Of a DNA stretch of 64,000 bases, positions 27,023 through 36,649 are shown piece by piece (positions within the stretch are counted from its first letter, which is position 1; each line of letters starts with the position of its first letter). This DNA is from Plesiomonas shigelloides (lineage in GTDB: Bacteria > Pseudomonadota > Gammaproteobacteria > Enterobacterales > CAMTGL01), in assembly GCF_900087055.1 (NCBI RefSeq), contig NZ_LT575468.1:1860001-1924000 (forward strand), written 5' to 3'. The translations under genes were made by a program, and so were the position numbers. The notes beneath the pieces are model-generated. The model did not search any database and was not told the origin of the DNA. It worked only from the letters and a program-made list of their open reading frames with translations.

Positions 27023-28144
27023 TTATTTCTCTGACTGCAGGATGACAAATTTCTTATTTCCAGCCACTGTCGTGCACTGATTAAACAGACGACGTAATTT
27101 CAGATGGTATGCCAGATGACGGTTACCAATAATGCGCAACCAGCCCCCTTTTTTCAGACAACGACGCGCATCGCGAAACATTTGCCATGCAATATGATCC
27201 GTAATTGACTGCAATTGGTGGAATGGTGGGTTACATAATATCAACTGAATCGAATTAGCAGGAATATCTTCCAGACTATTTCCGACAATAAAACGACAGC
27301 GTGACATAAATTCCGGGTGGTTTTCCTGAATATTTATCCGGCTGGACTGCACCGCCATATAAGATTCATCAATGAAAATAACATCCGCATCTGGATTTTG
27401 CTTTAATGCGGTGAGGCCAATCACGCCATTGCCGCAACCCAAGTCCACCAGCGTACCGCTCATACCTGAAGGAATATGTTGCATGAAAAAACGCGCCCCA
27501 ATATCCAGTGATGCGCGAGAAAACACGTTTGCATGATTATGAATGCGCTCGCCGCTGCCTTCCAAGGTCCACACCGTTGGATAAGGCGATACCGGCGCAC
27601 TCAGAGCCAGATCTGGCGTGGCGTACACGAGGCGTGCTTTTTTCCATGCCAAACTGGTCCGTGTAGGCCCAATAATGCGCTCAAACAGCTTCAAGGTAGA
27701 GGTATGGATATCGCGCGCTTTCGCTGCCGCCAAAATCTGCGTCTGTGGCCCCATCACCGCCTTTAGCATCAATAATTGATGCTCTAGTAAGGCTAAGGTT
27801 TTCGGGATCTTAATCACCACCAACGCTGGATTTTCCGGTAGGGCCTGCAAGGTATCTTGCCAAGTCACACAATCAGCTGGCAGTTCATTACGAGCCAGAT
27901 TGCGCAGCAAAGCCTGTTGGCTAATATAGGAGTCGCCAATACTGATCGGATGATGCGAATGCAAAGCACAAGTCAGTGCGCCAAACTGATCATTAAAAAT
28001 CAGTACCGGCCCATCCGGTTGCACGCCCTCTAATTCCTGCAACAGATATTCATCCGCCGCTTCCCAGGCCTGTAACTCGGCAGACTCCTCTTCCGGATAA
28101 CGCTCCAGCAGCAAGCTTACGTTGCCCGACACAAAATGGCCCAT
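27023..28144 (-). CDS. rlmG: 23S rRNA (guanine-1835-N2)-methyltransferase RlmG
   Basis: SAM-dependent methyltransferase for m2G1835 of 23S rRNA. The protein resembles E. coli RlmG throughout: QAWEAADEYLLQEL, DSYISQQALLRNLA, IKIPKTLALLEHQL, AKARDIHTSTLKLFE, HANVFSRASLDIGARFFMQH, SAM motif I VDLGCGNGVIGL and the catalytic LCNPPFHQ. Two tandem methyltransferase-like domains, the second active, are typical of the RsmC/RlmG family. The frame opens at 28159, but the second ATG (28144) has GGAG five bases upstream and is preferred (373 residues). Confidence 0.95.
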   Translation of the reverse strand: MGHFVSGNVSLLLERYPEEESAELQAWEAADEYLLQELEGVQPDGPVLIFNDQFGALTCALHSHHPISIGDSYISQQALLRNLARNELPADCVTWQDTLQALPENPALVVIKIPKTLALLEHQLLMLKAVMGPQTQILAAAKARDIHTSTLKLFERIIGPTRTSLAWKKARLVYATPDLALSAPVSPYPTVWTLEGSGERIHNHANVFSRASLDIGARFFMQHIPSGMSGTLVDLGCGNGVIGLTALKQNPDADVIFIDESYMAVQSSRINIQENHPEFMSRCRFIVGNSLEDIPANSIQLILCNPPFHQLQSITDHIAWQMFRDARRCLKKGGWLRIIGNRHLAYHLKLRRLFNQCTTVAGNKKFVILQSEK

Positions 28145-28458
28145 TCGATCTCCGCCCATTCAAAACAAGAAAAGTACTGCATTTTAGCCTGAATTCAGCG
28201 CAATGTATTGAGATTGATTCTGCTACACGGCCAAGAATCGCGATAGTGATGCGAAAAAAGGCAATTATAAAAAACAAACCTTAAAATACAGTTAGTTAGA
28301 TATTGGTCATTTGCAAACAGTAGGCGGTTGTGACAGCAAAAATCACGACTTGCCTCAATATAACTACTCGGATGTCAAAATTTATGCTCGACAAATGCCA
28401 GTGAATACGGAATCTTAACCGGTATTCTACAACTTCACTGAATGATATCCTTTTTCCT
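28145..28458. other. 314-base divergent region between rlmG and the antiporter gene
   Basis: AT-rich spacer that must hold both divergent promoters. I see no clear -35/-10 pair, operator palindrome or RNA structure in it. Confidence 0.4.
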
Positions 28459-29781
28459 ATGAATGCTGTTGTTATTGCCGTCAGTATTATGCTCTTGCTG
28501 AGCCTGATGCGGGTAAACGTCGTGATCGCGCTGACATTTTCAGCCATTATCGGCGGCCTGCTAAGTGGCATGAGTCTGACACAAACAGTTGAAACGTTTA
28601 CCGGTGGTCTGGGTGGCGGTGCTGAAATTGCCCTGAGCTACGCCATGCTGGGTACGTTTGCTGTCGCGATTTCCCGCTCCGGTATTACCGATGTTTTGGC
28701 ACAATATGTCATCAAACGTCTTGGCCGTGAAGCCAGCGCCAATAAGGTGTTCTGGTTCAAGTATATGCTGCTGCTGGCCATTACCCTGATTGCGATTTCT
28801 TCGCAAAACGCCATCCCTATCCACATTGCGTTTATTCCTATTCTGATCCCGCCGTTGCTGCATGTGATGGCACAGTTGAAGTTAGATCGCCGCGCTGTGG
28901 CTTGTGCCATTACCTTTGGTTTGACCGCGCCGTACATGATCTTGCCGGTGGGTTTTGGCGGTATTTTCCTCAACAACATTTTGCTGCAAAACCTGAATAA
29001 CAATGGCCTGAGTGTTACTGCAGCTCAAGTTCCTAGCGCGATGGCGCTGCCGGTTGCCGGTATGGTGGTAGGTTTGTTCACCGCGCTGTTCATCAGCTAC
29101 CGCAAGCCTCGTCATTATGATGTTGAGAAAATTCTGGCTGCCGAGCCTGAGAAAAAAGAAATCCAAACGCGCCATTTGTGGGTTGCTGGCGTTGCGATTT
29201 TAGGTGCCCTGAGTGTGCAGCTGTACACGAACTCCATCATTCTGGGTGCACTGATGGGCTTTATCGTGTTCATCATTGGCGGCGTGATCAACTGGCGTGA
29301 CACGCAAGATGTGTTTAGCCGTGGCGTACAGATGATGGCGATGATTGGCTTTATCATGATTACCGCATCTGGCTTTGCCGCTGTCATGAAAGCCACCGGT
29401 AGCGTGGAAACGCTGGTGCATTCCATTACCGATGTGATTGGTCATAACCGCGCGCTGGGTGCGTTCCTGATGCTGGTTGTTGGGTTACTGATCACTATGG
29501 GGATCGGCTCCTCTTTCTCAACCGTACCGATCATTGCCACCATCTATGTGCCACTGTGTATTTCGTTTGGCTTTTCGCCAATGGCGACTATCGCGTTGGT
29601 AGGTGTGGCAGGCGCACTGGGCGATGCGGGTTCACCGGCCTCTGATTCCACATTGGGCCCAACATCTGGCCTGAACATGGATGATCAGCACGACCATATC
29701 TGGGATACCGTAGTGCCAACCTTTATTCACTACAACATCCCGCTGCTGATTTTCGGCTGGATTGCCGCCATGATTTTGTAA
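28459..29781 (+). CDS. Na+/H+ antiporter-family (YuiF-like) carrier
   Basis: 440-residue polytopic inner-membrane protein with about 11-12 hydrophobic segments. It resembles the NhaC/YuiF-like group of the ion transporter superfamily ([84 protein letters not shown]). Members are annotated either as Na+/H+ antiporters or as amino-acid (including histidine) carriers; the sequence does not decide the substrate. The start codon has no good ribosome-binding site. Monocistronic, with a strong terminator. Confidence 0.8.
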   Translation: MNAVVIAVSIMLLLSLMRVNVVIALTFSAIIGGLLSGMSLTQTVETFTGGLGGGAEIALSYAMLGTFAVAISRSGITDVLAQYVIKRLGREASANKVFWFKYMLLLAITLIAISSQNAIPIHIAFIPILIPPLLHVMAQLKLDRRAVACAITFGLTAPYMILPVGFGGIFLNNILLQNLNNNGLSVTAAQVPSAMALPVAGMVVGLFTALFISYRKPRHYDVEKILAAEPEKKEIQTRHLWVAGVAILGALSVQLYTNSIILGALMGFIVFIIGGVINWRDTQDVFSRGVQMMAMIGFIMITASGFAAVMKATGSVETLVHSITDVIGHNRALGAFLMLVVGLLITMGIGSSFSTVPIIATIYVPLCISFGFSPMATIALVGVAGALGDAGSPASDSTLGPTSGLNMDDQHDHIWDTVVPTFIHYNIPLLIFGWIAAMIL

Positions 29782-29818
29782 TTACGAAGACATTAATTAT
29801 AACGTTCGTGCAAGAAAG

Positions 29819-29852
29819 GGCCGCTAACATGCGAAGTGTTAGCGGCCTTTTT
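29819..29852 (+). terminator. Terminator of the antiporter gene
   Basis: GGCCGCTAACA (29819-29829), 7-base loop, TGTTAGCGGCC (29837-29847), then five T. Confidence 0.88.
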
Positions 29853-29855
29853 AGA

Positions 29856-30446
29856 TCACGGCTTCTGCTGCTCGCTGTTATGTGACAATTGTTTCCTCTG
29901 CGCCATAGGCCACAACCAAAATTTGAACAACCGCGTATACCAAGGCAGCAGCAGGTATGAAACGAACAGTACCGTTAATCCGGTAATAAACAAAAAGATC
30001 ACCGGTGTGACCCAGTGCAGATGCAAACTATGGATCAAATACGAAAAAATCTGTACGGAGGGATAGATCGCCAACCACGTTAAGAACACCATTTTGTGCC
30101 GGTTCGGTGGTCTACTGGAAGTCAGCGCGGGAAGCGTAAACCAGATCTCTTGCCCACGCTGAATCTCCACTTCACTGCCTGTACTCAATTTTTCCATAGG
30201 CACAGTCCAGCGGCGACGTAACCCCGAATTAAGCCACGCCTCATACTGTTCACGCGACGCAAAGTTAAACGTCACTTTAAACTCCGGTTGCGCTTGATCT
30301 GGGCGTACGACCCTCGCACCCAGAAATCCAGCAAATGACTGCGTATCATGCAGTAAATGCTCCACCAATTTTTCAAATGCAAACTCATTCCCGGGGATCA
30401 CTTTATGACTGATCACCGAGGAGATAATGTGATGATTTTCTTCCAC
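29856..30446 (-). CDS. ABM-domain membrane protein
   Basis: 196-residue protein with an antibiotic-biosynthesis-monooxygenase-like ferredoxin fold in the N-terminal 100 residues (ISSVISHKVIPGNEFAFEKL, FLGARVVRPDQAQPEFKVTF, YEAWLNSGLRRRW) and two membrane helices in the C-terminal half (about 122-140 and 145-167). ABM domains in this fused form are widespread but unassigned; heme or small-molecule turnover are possibilities only. The start is a GTG. It lies downstream of the multicopper oxidase on the same strand. Confidence 0.7.
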   Translation of the reverse strand: MEENHHIISSVISHKVIPGNEFAFEKLVEHLLHDTQSFAGFLGARVVRPDQAQPEFKVTFNFASREQYEAWLNSGLRRRWTVPMEKLSTGSEVEIQRGQEIWFTLPALTSSRPPNRHKMVFLTWLAIYPSVQIFSYLIHSLHLHWVTPVIFLFITGLTVLFVSYLLLPWYTRLFKFWLWPMAQRKQLSHNSEQQKP

Positions 30447-30489
30447 ATGTCACCCGTGGTACTTGATGTGCACCAAGCCAGTTACAACA

Positions 30490-30526
30490 GATAAAAGACC
30501 ACCGCACACCGGCGGCCTTTTATTTT
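30490..30526 (-). terminator. Imperfect terminator after the multicopper oxidase
   Basis: GC-rich interrupted stem around ACCACCG / CGGCGG flanked by AAAAG and CTTTT; both strands end in a T-run. Located between the oxidase stop and the ABM gene. Confidence 0.4.
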
Positions 30527-30560
30527 TCTCTCACCGCAACCTATTATTCTTTCAGCGGTT

Positions 30561-32153
30561 TTACTCAGTAGCGCGATACTGGATCACCCGCAACATGCCT
30601 GAAACCATGTGGTACATATTATGGCAATGGAATACCCAACGCCCCGGATTATCCGAATAAAACTCCAATGCTACCTTGGCCATTGGCGGTACTGAGATGG
30701 TGTCCATCAAGGCCGAATGATTGGCATCCCGCATATGTGGATCCAATACGCGGAAAAAGTGGCCATGCAAATGCATCGGGTGATACATCATGGTTTCGTT
30801 GATCACTTCCAAGACCACACGCCGTTTCTGAGAAATATCAACCGGCGCAGCATCAGGATAAAATTCTCCGTTGATACTCCAATGGTAGGTTTTCATATCA
30901 CCATTGAGTCGCATAGCAATTCGCTCTTGCGGTACATCTGGCATAGTTGTCGGTAACATGGAACGGATCACCCACGCATCAGCTAACCGTAATTGAGCGC
31001 GTGTTGCGATGCTATCTGCCGGTTTTGGCGCTGCAAACTCTGCTGGCAACGCCACATCACCAACCCGTAAGATCGCCAATGCGCCGGTTGTCTGCCCGAC
31101 CGCCTCGCCCACAATCCGATAAATCCCCGGTTTACCAGCGGTAATCAGCGCATCATAGCGTTCAGCCGTCGCCATCAAGATGGCATCCGACGCTAATGGC
31201 TGCACAATGTTGCCATCTTTAGCAATCACCTGCAGTTCATGCCCCTGCACCGACAAGCAAAAATAAGAAGATGAAGAGCCGTTGATAACACGCAGCCGGA
31301 TACGCTCACCGGGCTTCGCCTCCACGATAAATGGCTTTTCTGGCAAGCAGCCATTAAGAGGGAAACGGGTATATTGCACATCCACACCAAATTTTTTGCC
31401 GCCCGGATATGGGAAAACAGCCTCTTTCGGCGGTAATGTTGGTGCTATGGCCGCCTCTGGCGCTGGCTTATGCTGTAACGCATCCAACACTTGATACGGA
31501 TCAGCGGATAAGCGGTCCTCCATAAACAGCACCGCTTCTTTGTCGTAAACAAACGGCTCATCAGGATCTTCCAAAATCAACGGGCCCGCTAAGCCCTGCT
31601 GATCTTGCAGGCCAAAATGCGAGTGGTACCAGTAGGTTCCCCCCTGTACTACCGGCCAGCTGTAGGTGGTCTCTACACCTTGCGGGAGCGGCACTTGCGA
31701 AACATTCGGCACCCCATCCATCAAGTTAGGCACTAAAATCCCATGCCAATGCACGGTGGTCGGCTCTTTCATCCGGTTACGCACGGTGGTGTAAAAGATA
31801 TCCCCTTTTTTGAGCCGAATTTCCGGCCCACATGGCTGATCATTAATCTGAATCAGCTGGCAGCCTTGCGGCATTTTTGGTCCGTAGGCGATATCCAAGT
31901 TAAATTGTTGCCATGGGAAATTGCCGGATAACGGCGCCGGGATCGCCGCTTTGCCTTCACCCGCAGGCGCTGAAGATGGCATGCATGCCGCTCTAACACT
32001 CGACGACAAAGCCAATAGCGGCTGTGCCGCCAGCATTGCGCCTGTCACCCCTAACAGCTTACGACGAGTCAAATTGCAGGTGCCTGACTCCTGCGTTGCA
32101 GCCGTTGCACTGGTACGATGGAAAATAGATTTGATATTCATCTGGACAACCAC
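30561..32153 (-). CDS. Periplasmic multicopper oxidase (Tat-exported)
   Basis: Three-cupredoxin-domain oxidase coupling substrate oxidation to reduction of O2. The N-terminus has a twin-arginine signal (LTRRKLLGVTGAMLAA, about residues 28-45). Copper ligands: HWHGIL (about 135), WYHSHFG (about 175), HPMHLHGHFF (about 455) and the terminal HCHNMYHMVSGM (about 509-520) with the axial Met of the type-1 site. No Met-rich insert of CueO is visible, so a copper-tolerance role is inferred, not shown. Start: GTG at 32153 or ATG at 32141; neither has a clear ribosome-binding site. Confidence 0.88.
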   Translation of the reverse strand: MVVQMNIKSIFHRTSATAATQESGTCNLTRRKLLGVTGAMLAAQPLLALSSSVRAACMPSSAPAGEGKAAIPAPLSGNFPWQQFNLDIAYGPKMPQGCQLIQINDQPCGPEIRLKKGDIFYTTVRNRMKEPTTVHWHGILVPNLMDGVPNVSQVPLPQGVETTYSWPVVQGGTYWYHSHFGLQDQQGLAGPLILEDPDEPFVYDKEAVLFMEDRLSADPYQVLDALQHKPAPEAAIAPTLPPKEAVFPYPGGKKFGVDVQYTRFPLNGCLPEKPFIVEAKPGERIRLRVINGSSSSYFCLSVQGHELQVIAKDGNIVQPLASDAILMATAERYDALITAGKPGIYRIVGEAVGQTTGALAILRVGDVALPAEFAAPKPADSIATRAQLRLADAWVIRSMLPTTMPDVPQERIAMRLNGDMKTYHWSINGEFYPDAAPVDISQKRRVVLEVINETMMYHPMHLHGHFFRVLDPHMRDANHSALMDTISVPPMAKVALEFYSDNPGRWVFHCHNMYHMVSGMLRVIQYRATE

Positions 32154-32444
32154 AAAATACAGTCAATATTGTCATGCTGCGCCACACAGCTAACTGCGCA
32201 TAAACCCAATAGCCACTGAACGAGCGGCGTACAGCATCGTTGTTGGTAGGATAACGCTGCGGGATTTGTCGGGTTATCAGGCTATGTAAGCAAAAACCGC
32301 AAACCGTATTGGCAATTACAACTGGCAATATCCGGTATTCATCCGCTACAACCCGCAATATCAAGGCCCGTAATCAAGGAATTACAACGAACTAGGTGAG
32401 AGTGTAAGTAAAAATCGCAGGAAGGAAGGGTATCGCAACACAAA

Positions 32445-32478
32445 CAAAAAAGCCGAAGAGCACCACGCACTCTCCGGC
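32445..32478 (-). terminator. Terminator of yedI
   Basis: GCCGAAGAG (32452-32460) / CTCTCCGGC (32470-32478) with one wobble; on the - strand the stem is followed by TTTTTTG. Confidence 0.75.
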
Positions 32479-32498
32479 CTGTATTCAGGGAGTTTTCG

Positions 32499-33482
32499 TT
32501 AGAACAAGCTTTTTTTAATCTGCCCCAACGCGCTCACTACCACAAAAACCGCCATGCCGACCAATACACCAAACAGTGCATTCAGGAACATTGGCATCAG
32601 GGCTGTTAATACGCTCCCCATAGAGCCCATCAATGTCAGTGACGCAGTCAAATCCAACATAGCCACCGACACAAAATGCAAGCCGTGCGCCACAATGCCG
32701 CCACCGACCATAAACATGGCAACGGTACCAATCACCGTCAGCGAACGCATCAAATACGGTGCTGCCATCAAAATGCCATAACCCACTTTGTGCAATACCC
32801 GTACCGGTAAACTGTTACCGGGGATGCGCGCCAGATACAAACCACCATCATCCAGCTTCACAATCACCGCCACAATGCCATACACCCCAACGGTCATGAC
32901 AATCGCCACCGCCGCCAATACCGAGAACTGCACAGTCAAAGAGTAAGCAGCCACCGTACCAAGAGCTATCGCGATGATCTCAGCCGATAAAATAAAATCG
33001 GTAGTAATCGCACCTTTCACTTTTTGCTGTTCAAAACGTCGAAGCCCTTCATCACTGGCCGCAGCTTGTAATAAAGCCGCATTCTCATCGTCTGCATCAG
33101 CATGCCCGGCATTGTCCGCGTCTGCGGTATGAGTCAGTGAGTGCCAGATTTTTTCAAACCCTTCAAAACACAAAAACATACCGCCCAACATCAGCAGCGG
33201 CGTAATAGCCCAAGGGATAATGGCGCTGATCAATAATGCGGCCGGCACCAAAATTAACTTATTACGAAACGAACCTTTTGCAACCGCCCACACAACCGGT
33301 AGTTCACGATCAGCATTTACCCCGGAAACTTGTTGCGCATTCAGCGCCAAGTCGTCACCCAATACACCGGCGGTTTTCTTCGCCGCCACTTTAGTCATGG
33401 CAGCGACATCATCCAAAATACCTGCAATATCATCCAGCAATGCGAAAAAACTTGCTCCAGCCAAGGGAAACCCCGCTTTCAT
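32499..33482 (-). CDS. yedI: DUF808 inner-membrane protein YedI
   Basis: Conserved membrane protein of unknown role. The sequence follows E. coli YedI (LLDDIAGILDDVAAMTKVAAKKTAGVLGDDLALNAQQV region, RELPVVWAVAKGS, KGAITTDFILSAEIIAI, GGGIVAHG) with several membrane segments. The frame begins at a GTG (33527), but that lies within a terminator-like hairpin; the ATG at 33482, giving an N-terminus like the enteric protein, is chosen (327 residues). The upstream leader is structured (see next entry). Confidence 0.88.
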   Translation of the reverse strand: MKAGFPLAGASFFALLDDIAGILDDVAAMTKVAAKKTAGVLGDDLALNAQQVSGVNADRELPVVWAVAKGSFRNKLILVPAALLISAIIPWAITPLLMLGGMFLCFEGFEKIWHSLTHTADADNAGHADADDENAALLQAAASDEGLRRFEQQKVKGAITTDFILSAEIIAIALGTVAAYSLTVQFSVLAAVAIVMTVGVYGIVAVIVKLDDGGLYLARIPGNSLPVRVLHKVGYGILMAAPYLMRSLTVIGTVAMFMVGGGIVAHGLHFVSVAMLDLTASLTLMGSMGSVLTALMPMFLNALFGVLVGMAVFVVVSALGQIKKSLF

Positions 33483-33484
33483 CT

Positions 33485-33738
33485 CAAAAAATAATAAAAG
33501 GCGATCCCGCACGAGATCACCTAACACCCTCGATAGTGGCTACGTACTCACTGATATGCTCCATTTTCATCAGGTTTTTCATGTAAATAGGCAGAGCTGC
33601 TATGTACATAATGTGAAAAATGAGCTGTTGAGCACCGCGGACAATACGCCAGCCGACAGATTAATTATGGTGATGGTTATTTGTCGGCTGCACGACCAAG
33701 GTCACAGAAAGTATAACGGGAATCCACCATTGATTCAT
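33485..33738 (-). promoter_or_regulatory. Structured yedI leader ending in a terminator-like hairpin
   Basis: On the - strand: a TATACT -10-like element near 33711-33716, a perfect 9-bp stem CAGCCGACA / TGTCGGCTG (33650-33658, 33682-33690, 23-base loop), then a 7-bp stem GGTGATC / GATCGCC (33500-33521) followed by a T-rich tract that runs to within 2 bases of the yedI ATG. A 25-codon frame with a hydrophobic middle and a C-terminal NNHHHN (33661-33738) overlaps the first stem but has no ribosome-binding site. This arrangement could be an attenuator or riboswitch; no known class is recognised. The remainder of 33739-33817 shows nothing. Confidence 0.45.
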
Positions 33739-33817
33739 ATGATAAAAATCAGAGTGTCGCTATATTAAGGTTGACGTGAAAACTGTTGGCATAAAGAGCT
33801 TGCCGCAAACGAAGCTG

Positions 33818-36079
33818 TTAAGACGCAATCGCTGAGTCTTTCAATAAAGTCCGGTTAATCGTGTCATTCAAACGGCTCATCGTCAGGGGTTTGGTGCAGT
33901 AATCCACCATCCCAGCGCTCAGGCAATCATTGCGCACCCCAATCGTGGCATCCGCCGTCAGCGCAATGATGCGCGGTGCGGCGCTACCCAATTCGCGGAT
34001 AATGATTTGTGTGGTTTCAATACCTCCCATGCCGGGCATGTGTAAATCCATAAACACAATATCGTAGTGTTTTTGTCGCACCTTCTCACAGGCTTCTTCG
34101 CCACTAGTGGCGGTATCCACCTCATGCCCCATTTTACGGAGCATCGATTTCACCACCATCAGGTTCACTTTGTTATCATCAACCACCAGCAGCTGCTTAG
34201 CACTGTAGATTTTCTCGATTTCCGCGCTTTCATGCGGAGCGCAATGATATTCACGAGCATCAAAGTGTTTAGCGATAACCGCTTGTAAACCTTGTGCTTT
34301 CAGCGGTTTAGTCAGGTAGTCATCCATCCCGGCCGCCAAATACATTTCACGTGAATCTTCCATCGCATCGGCGGTCAGAGCGATGATCACCACTTTTTCG
34401 CCGCGCTCATTTTTCATTTTGCGGATCACGGCAGCCGCCTCTAGGCCGCTCATCAGTGGCATTTGGATATCCATCAAAATCAGATCAAAGACTTCGTCGC
34501 GTACTTTATCGATAGCAATGCAGCCATTCTCCGCAGTTTGGACCTTATGACCATGACTGATCAGCAGCGTAGAGATAAATTTGCGGTTAGCGGCACTGTC
34601 ATCCACCAGCAAGATCCGGATTTGCGGAATGCACTGCTCACAGGCCATGTTTTTGCACTTCTCGTTAGGCGGCGGCATATCCTGTTTCGGGGCATCTTTA
34701 GTAATAAACGAGAATGTAAAACAGCTCCCTTTGCCAAGCTCACTGGTGAGGGTGATATTCCCTTTCATCAATTTGGCAAGACTCTTGGAAATCTCAAGCC
34801 CTAAACCCGAACCGCCATAAAAACGGTTGGTGGACAGCTCCGCTTGTGAAAAGCGCTGAAAGAGTTTGGGGATCACATCGGGGGCAATACCGATACCGCT
34901 GTCCGTTACGGCAATATCAATGCGGTAATTACCACCACTGATAGCCTTACTACGCACATCCATGCGGATAAAGCCTTTTTCGGTAAACTTGACGGCATTA
35001 CTGAGCAAGTTCATTACAATTTGTCGGATCCGGATCGGGTCCACCTCAACCCAAGTTGGTAAATCCGGTTGCAGATTTAAGGTGAACTCCAACCCTTTCT
35101 GGCTTGCCGCATTGAATACCAAGCGATGAGCATTAATCAGTAAGCTCGACAGCGAACAGGCCGAAACATCAAGCCGGACATGCCCCGCTTCCAACTTAGA
35201 CACATCCAGAATATCGTTCAGTAATCCCAGCAAATGCTCGGCGGAGTCGCGCGCTGTTGCCAAATAATCGGCTTGTTGAGAATTCAGAGTGCTATCTTCC
35301 AGCAAAGAAATCATGCCAATCACCCCATTCATTGGGGTTCGGATCTCGTGGCTCATATTAGCCAAAAATACACTCTTCGCCCGGTTACCGGCTTCTGCTT
35401 GGAAACGGGATTCTTCCAGTTTTTCGGTTAGGCGTAACAACTCCAGATTGTGCTTTTTACTGCGCTGCAATTGACGCCACGCCAGCAAGGCAAACGCAAT
35501 AATCAGCACAAACTGCAAGGAGGCAATCGCAGTAGTGGTGACAATCTGGTTACTGACGGTCTTATTACGGCTTTCATCGAAATCCGTAAACGAGACATTC
35601 ACTTGCAAGATGGTTTTTTGAATCAGTGGGTGCAACCGCGCCAATGCCAGCTCTAGCTGTTTAAAGCGCACCGGATCATATTGCACGTCAACATCCGGCC
35701 CTAAAATAGTGTCGGCGTAGGCAATAAATTTCGGTAGTTCGTGTTTGATTTGCTGATAAATCGGCTGGCCATTGAGAATTTCACGGCTATCACTGCCATG
35801 CAACGCCAAATTGATGCGGCTAACAAAGGTGTCATAACGAAGCTGCAATGCCTGCATGGCATCCGGACTGCCCTGTTCATTTTGTACTTTCAGTAACTGG
35901 TACTGCAGACGGTAAAACTCATTCTGCAACTGAAAGTAGGTCCACATCAGGTTATCGTCACCGATACTGGCAGTCCGTTTCAGATCATCAAACTGCCGAT
36001 ACTGGATAAAGGCGATGCTGAAGAAACTCCCCAGCAGCACCAAGCAAATCACGACCAGCAGCCGATAATTGGTTCTCAT
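33818..36079 (-). CDS. Hybrid sensor histidine kinase with two receiver domains
   Basis: 753-residue membrane kinase. Membrane segments at about 6-26 and 183-202 flank a helical periplasmic sensor domain of about 150 residues. Then HisKA with FLANMSHEIRTPMNG (His244), HATPase (NLLSNAVKFT, DSGIGIAP, GGSGLGLEI), a linker containing three cysteines (475, 480, 483), receiver 1 (LLVDDS, phospho-Asp in LILMDIQMP about 537, LTKPL) and receiver 2 (LVVDDN, IVFMDLHMP about 678, CTKPL). It lacks its own Hpt domain; a separate Hpt protein is encoded two genes upstream. Starts 16 bases after the molybdopterin-like gene ends. The signal and output regulator are unknown. Confidence 0.92.
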   Translation of the reverse strand: MRTNYRLLVVICLVLLGSFFSIAFIQYRQFDDLKRTASIGDDNLMWTYFQLQNEFYRLQYQLLKVQNEQGSPDAMQALQLRYDTFVSRINLALHGSDSREILNGQPIYQQIKHELPKFIAYADTILGPDVDVQYDPVRFKQLELALARLHPLIQKTILQVNVSFTDFDESRNKTVSNQIVTTTAIASLQFVLIIAFALLAWRQLQRSKKHNLELLRLTEKLEESRFQAEAGNRAKSVFLANMSHEIRTPMNGVIGMISLLEDSTLNSQQADYLATARDSAEHLLGLLNDILDVSKLEAGHVRLDVSACSLSSLLINAHRLVFNAASQKGLEFTLNLQPDLPTWVEVDPIRIRQIVMNLLSNAVKFTEKGFIRMDVRSKAISGGNYRIDIAVTDSGIGIAPDVIPKLFQRFSQAELSTNRFYGGSGLGLEISKSLAKLMKGNITLTSELGKGSCFTFSFITKDAPKQDMPPPNEKCKNMACEQCIPQIRILLVDDSAANRKFISTLLISHGHKVQTAENGCIAIDKVRDEVFDLILMDIQMPLMSGLEAAAVIRKMKNERGEKVVIIALTADAMEDSREMYLAAGMDDYLTKPLKAQGLQAVIAKHFDAREYHCAPHESAEIEKIYSAKQLLVVDDNKVNLMVVKSMLRKMGHEVDTATSGEEACEKVRQKHYDIVFMDLHMPGMGGIETTQIIIRELGSAAPRIIALTADATIGVRNDCLSAGMVDYCTKPLTMSRLNDTINRTLLKDSAIAS

Positions 36080-36095
36080 GCAGGCATACTCTACA

Positions 36096-36623
36096 CTACT
36101 CGACCTTCATGGATGTCACTTGCCACGCGCAGCGACTGTAATAAGACTTGGTTTTCAACTCAGGATTGGCATCAAACGGATAAATCACAAACAGCGGGCC
36201 TTTGTCGCGCACGCTGAGCATTTTCCCATCAATTTTGCGCGCTAAAATCACATTGTATTTGGCTAAATCCGACACTGGCAGTGTCGACTCATAGTCATTC
36301 AATGCGGTAAAGGTCAGCGTTTTTCCTGATGCCTGCACAGCAGCCAACACATCTTTAATTAGCGGCCCTTCGAAAGTTTTCTCACCTTCATACCATGGTG
36401 TGGTGGTGGTAATGGTGTACTGCGGCAAGGCATCTAACAACGCATTATCAAAAACGGCGCTATCACCCACATTGGTTTTAGCAATAGAGCCGGAAACCGT
36501 CAGGACTGGATCGCCCGTCACCGCCTCAAGCGCTTGTGCCGAAGTAGATACGGTGCTGGAGACAAGGCCGGTCACGGCCATCAGCCCGGCCAACAACCAT
36601 GAACGCAACATAATCACACTCAT
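36096..36623 (-). CDS. Small periplasmic molybdopterin-fold protein
   Basis: 175-residue exported protein with a signal peptide (MSVIMLRSWLLAGLMAVTGL ... SAQA) and a single sulfite-oxidase-like molybdopterin-binding fold (VLTVSGSIAKTN, LPQYTITTTTPWYEGEKTFEG in parts, PLIKDVLAA, YPFDANPELKTKSYYSRCAWQV). Many short members of this family lack the catalytic Cys and probably do not carry cofactor; whether the late Cys (SRCAW) matters is unclear. The frame runs 43 codons further upstream over the end of the Hpt gene, but the ATG at 36623 follows AAGGGGGAAATCCTG and begins the signal peptide. It sits between Hpt and kinase genes, so a role as periplasmic ligand or redox partner of the kinase is plausible. 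Confidence 0.8.
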   Translation of the reverse strand: MSVIMLRSWLLAGLMAVTGLVSSTVSTSAQALEAVTGDPVLTVSGSIAKTNVGDSAVFDNALLDALPQYTITTTTPWYEGEKTFEGPLIKDVLAAVQASGKTLTFTALNDYESTLPVSDLAKYNVILARKIDGKMLSVRDKGPLFVIYPFDANPELKTKSYYSRCAWQVTSMKVE

Positions 36624-36649
36624 CAGGATTTCCCCCTTGGGAGTAATGG

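Noticed and set aside
33661-33738. Histidine-rich leader peptide controlling a histidine gene
   Set aside because: Three His codons occur, but there is no ribosome-binding site and the downstream gene is yedI, not a histidine gene; kept only as part of the leader finding.
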